A DNA stretch of 64,000 nucleotides from Nitrospira sp. CR1.2 (GTDB lineage: Bacteria; Nitrospirota; Nitrospiria; Nitrospirales; Nitrospiraceae): NCBI GenBank assembly GCA_014055495.1, contig WIAG01000010.1, forward strand, positions 1 through 64,000. The letters run 5' to 3'. The position numbers were made by a program, and so were the translations under genes. Within the stretch, counting starts at the first letter, position 1, and the number at the start of each line of letters is the position of its first letter. Under the pieces are notes generated by a model. The model was not told the origin of the DNA. It saw only the letters and a program-made list of their open reading frames with translations, and did not search any database. Positions 59,267 to 64,000 of the stretch are shown here, one piece after another.

Positions 59267-59830
59267 ATGCTGTTGATGATCGACAATTACGATTCCTTCA
59301 CCTACAACCTCGTTCAATATTTTGGCGAGTTGGGGGAGGATGTGGTCGTGTATCGTAACGATAAAATCTCCATTCCGGAGATTGAAGCCTTGAAGCCGAG
59401 CCGGCTGGTCATTTCACCTGGCCCCTGCACGCCGAACGAAGCTGGGATCTCGGTGGAGGCGATCAAGTATTTCGGCGGCACGTTGCCGCTGTTGGGGGTC
59501 TGTCTTGGCCACCAGTCGCTGGCGGTCGCGTTCGGCGGTGAAGTGATCCGCGCCGAGCGGCTCATGCATGGTAAGACGTCGATGGTGCGTCATGACGGCC
59601 TGACGATTTTTCGCGATCTTCCCAACCCGTTTGAAGCCACGCGCTATCACTCGCTCATCGTGAACCGGAAGAATCTGCCCGATTGCTTCGAGATCAGCGC
59701 CGAGACCGCCGAGGGAGAAATCATGGGGATGCGGCACAAGACGCTGGGTATCGAAGGCGTGCAATTCCATCCGGAGTCCATTCTCACCACCGCCGGCAAG
59801 GAGCTGTTGCGTAATTTCCTGAAGTTATAG
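59267..59830 (+). CDS. trpG: Anthranilate synthase component II (glutamine amidotransferase)
   Basis: 187 aa. The class I amidotransferase catalytic Cys is in GVCLGHQSL (about residue 79) and the His-Glu pair in FHPESIL (about 167-172). [15 protein letters not shown] opens the protein. It supplies ammonia to TrpE. It may also serve the folate pathway as PabA; no pabB is in the window. Confidence 0.95.
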   Translation: MLLMIDNYDSFTYNLVQYFGELGEDVVVYRNDKISIPEIEALKPSRLVISPGPCTPNEAGISVEAIKYFGGTLPLLGVCLGHQSLAVAFGGEVIRAERLMHGKTSMVRHDGLTIFRDLPNPFEATRYHSLIVNRKNLPDCFEISAETAEGEIMGMRHKTLGIEGVQFHPESILTTAGKELLRNFLKL

Positions 59831-59868
59831 CGCAACGATCGACGCGATCCCTGCCACTGGTTCGTATC

Positions 59869-60885
59869 ATGATCAAAGACGCGATTCACAAACTGGCCGA
59901 ACGGGCCGACCTGACCGAGGCTGAGGCTGAGACGGTCCTGGGCGAGATCATGGACGGCACCACGACGCCGGCGCAGATCGCCGCGTATTTGATGGGGCTG
60001 CGGATGAAGGGCGAGACCGTCGAAGAAATCGCCGGCTCAGTGTCGGCGATGCGTGCGCGGGCGACCAGAATCCGGGTGAGGGATGCACAGGTCGTGGATA
60101 CCTGTGGGACGGGAGGAGATCGTGCCCACACGTTCAATATCTCCACCACGGCCGCGTTCGTCGTCGCCGGTGCCGGGTTGACGGTCGCCAAACATGGCAA
60201 CCGGTCGGTGTCCTCCAAGTCGGGGAGCGCAGATGTGCTGGCGGCGCTGGGGGTGGCCATCAACTTGTCGCCTGACCGGGTAGCCGATTGCGTGAACGAA
60301 GTGGGGATCGGGTTTCTCTTCGCGCCGCTCTATCACAGTGCGATGAAACATTGCGCCCAACCGCGGCAGGAACTGGGCATCCGCACCTTACTGAATATCC
60401 TTGGACCGCTCACGAATCCCGCCGGCGCCCGGCTGCAAGTCGTCGGGGTCTTCGACGCGGGATTGACGGAACTGCTGGCCAAGGTCCTGATTCACCTGGG
60501 AGCACAACATTGTTTCGTGGTGCATGGCATGGATGGGCTGGATGAAATCACGGTCACCGACCGGACCCGAATCTCGGAGGGCAAGGCCGGGGTAGTCTCG
60601 AGCTACGCGATCGACCCTTCTGAGTTCGACCTCACGCGAGTTCGTCCGAAAGAACTGGTGGGCGGCAGCGCAGAGGAGAACGCGGCGATCACCCGCGACA
60701 TATTCCGTGGACGGAAAGGACCGAAGCGCGACGTTGTCTGTCTCAACGCGGCGCCCGCGCTGGTGGCCGGAGGGAAGGCGAAGACCCTGCAGGACGGGTT
60801 TGCGCTGGCCCAACGGACGATCGACTCCGGGGCGGCGATGGAGAAACTGGAAGCCTTGATCGACTTCACCAAGAAAGCCTCGTGA
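59869..60885 (+). CDS. trpD: Anthranilate phosphoribosyltransferase
   Basis: 338 aa. Transfers phosphoribose from PRPP to anthranilate. The PRPP-binding glycine loop DTCGTGGD is near 78-85, and NISTTAAFVVAGAG and KHGNRSVSSKSGSADVL follow. It starts 38 bp after trpG and its stop lies 4 bp before trpC. Confidence 0.95.
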   Translation: MIKDAIHKLAERADLTEAEAETVLGEIMDGTTTPAQIAAYLMGLRMKGETVEEIAGSVSAMRARATRIRVRDAQVVDTCGTGGDRAHTFNISTTAAFVVAGAGLTVAKHGNRSVSSKSGSADVLAALGVAINLSPDRVADCVNEVGIGFLFAPLYHSAMKHCAQPRQELGIRTLLNILGPLTNPAGARLQVVGVFDAGLTELLAKVLIHLGAQHCFVVHGMDGLDEITVTDRTRISEGKAGVVSSYAIDPSEFDLTRVRPKELVGGSAEENAAITRDIFRGRKGPKRDVVCLNAAPALVAGGKAKTLQDGFALAQRTIDSGAAMEKLEALIDFTKKAS

Positions 60886-60889
60886 AATC

Positions 60890-61714
60890 GTGATTCTCGA
60901 CCGGATTCTGGAACATAAGAAAGCGGAAATCCGCCACAAGAACAGCCGCGGCTACCTGGCTGAGCTGAAGACGAAAATTCGTGACGCGGGGCCGACGCTT
61001 GGATTTGCCGTCACGCTCGATGCTCGCCGCACACCGACCAGGCCCGCCTTGATCGCTGAGGTGAAAAGAGCCTCGCCCAGCCTGGGGTTGCTACGGCCGG
61101 AGTTCGAGCAGCGCTTCGAACCAGTCGGCATCGCCGAAGCCTATCGCGAGCATGGGGCCAGCGCCGTCTCCGTCTTGACCGACAAAGATTTCTTCCAGGG
61201 TCACCTGGAGTATCTGGCCGACGTGAAGGGACGGGTGGGGCTGCCGGCGCTGAATAAAGAATTCATGGTCGCCGACGTTCAGTTCTACGAGGCCCGAGCC
61301 TATGGCGCCGATGCGGTGCTCCTGATCGTGGCGGGTCTGGAAAAACGTCAGTTGATCGACTTTTCGGCGCTTGCCAAGGAGTTGTCTCTGGACGTCTTGG
61401 TGGAAACGCACCATGAGCGGGAACTCGATACCGTCCTCGAATGGTTGCCCGATGTGCGGATGATCGGTATCAATAATCGTGATCTCAAGACGTTCTCGAC
61501 CGATCTTGGCGTGACCCTGCGGTTGGCCAAGCGGATTCCTGCCGACAAACTGATCGTGAGCGAGAGCGGTATTCACAAGCGCGAAGACGTCCTGCGGTTG
61601 GTGGAGGCTGGGGTGCATGCCATGCTGATCGGCGAGTCGCTGATTCGGGCGCAGGACATCGGGGCAAAGATACGTGAACTGCTGGGTGACCAACCGAAGA
61701 AGGAGGCGCGATGA
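60890..61714 (+). CDS. trpC: Indole-3-glycerol phosphate synthase
   Basis: 274 aa, GTG start 4 bp after trpD. A TIM-barrel enzyme closing the indole ring. AEVKRASPS near 58-66 contains the catalytic Lys. VLTDKDFFQG and LNKEFMVADVQ hold further active-site residues, and IGINNRDLKTF and VSESGIHKREDV complete the phosphate site. Its stop overlaps the lipoprotein gene by 4 bp. Confidence 0.95.
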   Translation: MILDRILEHKKAEIRHKNSRGYLAELKTKIRDAGPTLGFAVTLDARRTPTRPALIAEVKRASPSLGLLRPEFEQRFEPVGIAEAYREHGASAVSVLTDKDFFQGHLEYLADVKGRVGLPALNKEFMVADVQFYEARAYGADAVLLIVAGLEKRQLIDFSALAKELSLDVLVETHHERELDTVLEWLPDVRMIGINNRDLKTFSTDLGVTLRLAKRIPADKLIVSESGIHKREDVLRLVEAGVHAMLIGESLIRAQDIGAKIRELLGDQPKKEAR

Positions 61715-62025
61715 AGCGGATCCTGGCCTGTGGTGTGACGATTGGATTGTTGGCCCTCGCCGGCTGCGCCAACCAGGAGATCCATGAATTTTCCCCGAAG
61801 TGGGATTCCTGGATGGGCAGCAGCAAAGACGATCGCATCAAGGAAATGGGCATTCCCACTCGTTGCCACTCATTTAAGGACGGCGGGGAAGTCTGCGAGT
61901 GGATGGTCCCTCAGCAGGACGGGCGGCAAGATCTGATCGGGCTCACCTTCAACCCGAAGGGACAAGCCTGCCAATGGTCCTATCGCGGGTTCTACGGCGC
62001 GCAGAAGAGCCGGCAGAGTTGTTGA
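61711..62025 (+). CDS. Small lipoprotein inside the trp cluster
   Basis: 104 aa, start overlapping the trpC stop (ATGA). Lipobox LAGC with the lipidated Cys at 19. The mature part has four more Cys (RCHSF, EVCEW, QACQW, end SC), which could form two disulfides. No known domain. A lipoprotein is not a tryptophan-pathway enzyme, but its coupling to trpC and closeness to trpF (4 bp) mean it is expressed with them. Confidence 0.75.
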   Translation: MKRILACGVTIGLLALAGCANQEIHEFSPKWDSWMGSSKDDRIKEMGIPTRCHSFKDGGEVCEWMVPQQDGRQDLIGLTFNPKGQACQWSYRGFYGAQKSRQSC

Positions 62026-62029
62026 GGTC

Positions 62030-62659
62030 ATGACGGTCAAGGTCAAGATTTGCGGATTGACGAATGCCGAGGATGCGGCGGTGGCCGTCGAAGCCGGCGC
62101 AGATGCGGTCGGCTTCGTGTTCCATAAGAAGAGTCCTCGTTGCGCGGAAGCAGCGGTGGTCAAGGCGATTGTCAAAGAGTTGCCTCCCTTTGTTTTGCCG
62201 ATCGGCGTCTTCGTGAACGAAGACGCCAAGATCGTACGGGACATGATGGACAGTTGCGGCCTTGCACTGGCGCAGTTGCATGGTGATGAGCCGGTGGCCT
62301 ATTGCGAGACGTTGGGACGCCCTGTCCTCAAAGCGATCAGGCTCAGGGACCGTGGATCATTTCTGGCTCTGGCCGAGTTCCAAGGCCGCGCGGGCGTGCG
62401 CGGGTTCTTAGTGGATGCATTTTCGCCGGATGCCTACGGCGGCACGGGACAGGTAGCCGATTGGTCGTTGGCGGCGGAGGCGGCATCGGTGGCCCGCATC
62501 CTTCTGGCCGGGGGGCTGACGCCGGACAATGTCGCCAAGGCCATCGGACAGGTGCGCCCCTACGGCGTCGACGTCAGCAGCGGCGTCGAAGCGCGACCCG
62601 GCAAGAAGGATCACGCGAAGGTTCGAGCATTCGTACAGGCCGTGAAGCTGGCGTCTTGA
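62030..62659 (+). CDS. trpF: Phosphoribosylanthranilate isomerase
   Basis: 209 aa. A TIM barrel performing the Amadori rearrangement of PRA to CdRP. KICGLTNAEDA at 5-15 includes the catalytic Cys, GADAVGFVF follows, and the general acid Asp lies in FLVDAFSPDAYGGTG near 128-142. LAGGLTPDNV forms the phosphate loop. The protein is separate from TrpC, unlike the E. coli fusion. Confidence 0.95.
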   Translation: MTVKVKICGLTNAEDAAVAVEAGADAVGFVFHKKSPRCAEAAVVKAIVKELPPFVLPIGVFVNEDAKIVRDMMDSCGLALAQLHGDEPVAYCETLGRPVLKAIRLRDRGSFLALAEFQGRAGVRGFLVDAFSPDAYGGTGQVADWSLAAEAASVARILLAGGLTPDNVAKAIGQVRPYGVDVSSGVEARPGKKDHAKVRAFVQAVKLAS

Positions 62660-62761
62660 TCGCGCGGTGTCTTGAGCTCCGTGTCAGGTGACGGCGATGG
62701 TGGCGGACGATTTCGGCAGGCTGTTATACTTTCGTTTTCATGATTAGCTGAAGGACAGGCG

Positions 62762-63952
62762 ATGGCGATACCAGATCAACATGGGCGATTCGGACTCTAT
62801 GGCGGGCGCTACGTCCCTGAGACCCTGATGCCGGCCTTGCTGGAGCTGGAAGAGGTGTATCAGCGTACGCGACGGGACCGGAAGTTTCAGGCCGAATTCA
62901 AACATTACCTGAAGGAATATGTCGGGAGGCCGACGCCGTTATATCTTGCGCAGCGGCTGACGAAGCAGCTGGGCGGGGCCAAGATCTATCTGAAGCGGGA
63001 AGATCTCTGTCATACCGGGGCTCATAAGATCAATAACGCCATCGGACAGGCGTTGTTGGCAAAGCGCATGAAAAAGCCTCGTCTCATTGCTGAAACCGGC
63101 GCGGGACAGCACGGTGTGGCGACAGCGACCGTGGCCGCCATGTTCGGCCTGGAATGCGAAATTTACATGGGCACGGAAGATATGCAGCGACAGGCGCTGA
63201 ACGTATTCCGCATGCGATTGCTCGGTTCCAAGGTGACCGGTGTGGATGCCGGTAGCCGGACGTTGAAAGATGCCATCAGCGAAGCCATGCGTGATTGGAC
63301 GACCAATGTGCGGACGACGCACTATGTGCTCGGGTCTGTTCTCGGCGCGCACCCGTATCCCATGATGATCCGGGATTTTCAGTCTGTGATCGGCCGTGAG
63401 GCCCGCAAACAGATTCTGGCGACGGAAGGGAGACTTCCCGATTGTCTGATTGCCTGTGTCGGTGGAGGAAGTAATGCCATGGGTCTCTTCCACGCCTTTG
63501 TCCCGGACAAGAAGGTGAAGATGGTCGGGGTGGAAGCCGGTGGCCTGGGGGTGGAGAGCGGGAAGCATGCGGCCCGGTTTGCCGGCGGGCGGCCCGGCGT
63601 CCTCCAAGGCACCATGACCTATCTCTTACAGGATGACAACGGGCAGGTGAATCTCACGCATTCGGTGTCGGCCGGGCTGGACTATGCGGCCGTGGGACCG
63701 GAGCACAGTTACCTCCGGGAATCGAATCGCGCCGAGTACACCTCAGTGACGGATGATCAGGCGTTGGCGGCATTCGATCTGTTGGCCAGGGAAGAGGGCA
63801 TCATGCCGGCGCTCGAAAGTGCCCATGCCATCGCCGAAGTCGTGAAGCGAGCGCCGAAGATGAAAAAGAATCAAATTCTGGTGGTGAACCTCTCGGGGCG
63901 TGGCGATAAGGATGTGCAGCAGGTAGCGAGAATCAAAGGCGTGACGCTGTAG
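62762..63952 (+). CDS. trpB: Tryptophan synthase beta chain
   Basis: 396 aa. PLP-dependent condensation of indole and serine. The PLP lysine is in HTGAHKINN (about residue 87). [13 protein letters not shown] is the substrate loop and GGGSNAMG binds the cofactor phosphate. AAGGACAGG lies upstream of the ATG. A 102-bp gap from trpF may hold a separate promoter: TATACT at 62725-62730 is present, but I see no good -35. trpA is expected just past the window. Confidence 0.95.
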   Translation: MAIPDQHGRFGLYGGRYVPETLMPALLELEEVYQRTRRDRKFQAEFKHYLKEYVGRPTPLYLAQRLTKQLGGAKIYLKREDLCHTGAHKINNAIGQALLAKRMKKPRLIAETGAGQHGVATATVAAMFGLECEIYMGTEDMQRQALNVFRMRLLGSKVTGVDAGSRTLKDAISEAMRDWTTNVRTTHYVLGSVLGAHPYPMMIRDFQSVIGREARKQILATEGRLPDCLIACVGGGSNAMGLFHAFVPDKKVKMVGVEAGGLGVESGKHAARFAGGRPGVLQGTMTYLLQDDNGQVNLTHSVSAGLDYAAVGPEHSYLRESNRAEYTSVTDDQALAAFDLLAREEGIMPALESAHAIAEVVKRAPKMKKNQILVVNLSGRGDKDVQQVARIKGVTL

Positions 63953-64000
63953 CAGGATGTTGAACTGTGTCGCCAGCGGCGGTCGGAGGTTCGACGTAGG

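Noticed and set aside
62700-62761. Separate trpB promoter
   Set aside because: A TATACT box is present at 62725-62730, but I see no acceptable -35 at the right spacing, so it is not listed as a feature.

Overview
The window is a GC-rich stretch (roughly 60 % G+C by eye) of a bacterial chromosome. The gene content fits a member of Nitrospirota, most likely Nitrospira. It carries an NAD-type formate dehydrogenase operon with an FNT channel, an adenosylcobalamin-dependent ribonucleotide reductase, the hopanoid C-3 methylase HpnR, an archaeal-type fructose bisphosphatase, many universal stress proteins and a trpEGDC-(lipoprotein)-FB cluster. The taxonomic call is inference from gene content; no rRNA gene is present. 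I saw no tRNA, rRNA, CRISPR array or complete transposon.

Layout. 1-6.7 kb: a defence island with a type III-like restriction subunit, an 80-aa ORF, a Fic AMP-transferase and the methyltransferase, whose DNA-recognition region differs in base composition. 6.8-7.7 kb: an ECF sigma factor with a cysteine-rich tail, divergent from a 12-cysteine metallothionein-like peptide. 7.8-13.4 kb: an SbcCD/YhaON-type nuclease pair and an SDR oxidoreductase. 13.5-15.7 kb: an inverted-repeat element, an acetate-transporter-family protein, a PilZ protein and a small exported protein. 15.8-17.8 kb: a base-excision/nucleotide-sanitation set (MutY catalytic domain, MutT-type Nudix, DnaQ-like exonuclease). 17.8-22.2 kb: a lipoprotein, a 43-aa membrane peptide, and the coupled methylthiotransferases MiaB and MtaB. 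22.9-28.5 kb: two divergent stress operons. One has USP, alpha/beta hydrolase and a 31-aa membrane peptide. The other has USP, cupredoxin, tandem USP, DUF2934 and an unknown protein. Two nearly identical sigma-54 type promoters face outward with a long dyad between them.

28.5-34.2 kb: fdsG-fdsB-fdsA-FNT, a soluble NAD-linked formate dehydrogenase with its channel. 34.2-39.8 kb: AmpG-like permease, an unknown 563-aa protein, two broken genes (a frameshifted antitoxin and a membrane-protein fragment) and small membrane proteins. 40-43.7 kb: nrdJ, preceded by paired NrdR-like boxes over its promoter and followed by a good terminator. 43.9-50.3 kb: a second inverted-repeat element, a DUF748/AsmA-like protein, HpnR, FBP aldolase/phosphatase, cupin, ACT and RlpA proteins. 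50.5-56.7 kb: a CNNM/CorC-type protein, LigA, and a coupled pair of MoxR-like ATPase and uncharacterised partner. 57-64 kb: LysM lipoprotein and the trp cluster; trpA would be expected beyond the right edge.

Two repeat families run through the window. One is an intergenic motif built of GTGAAACG units followed by CGAACGACGAGA units; it abuts the start codons of fdsG, fdsA and trpG. The other is an element of about 180-220 bp with CTAGCCCG termini, present twice. The best candidates for an undescribed system are the divergent sigma-54 stress regulon, the Cys-tailed sigma factor with metallothionein, and the MoxR-partner pair.
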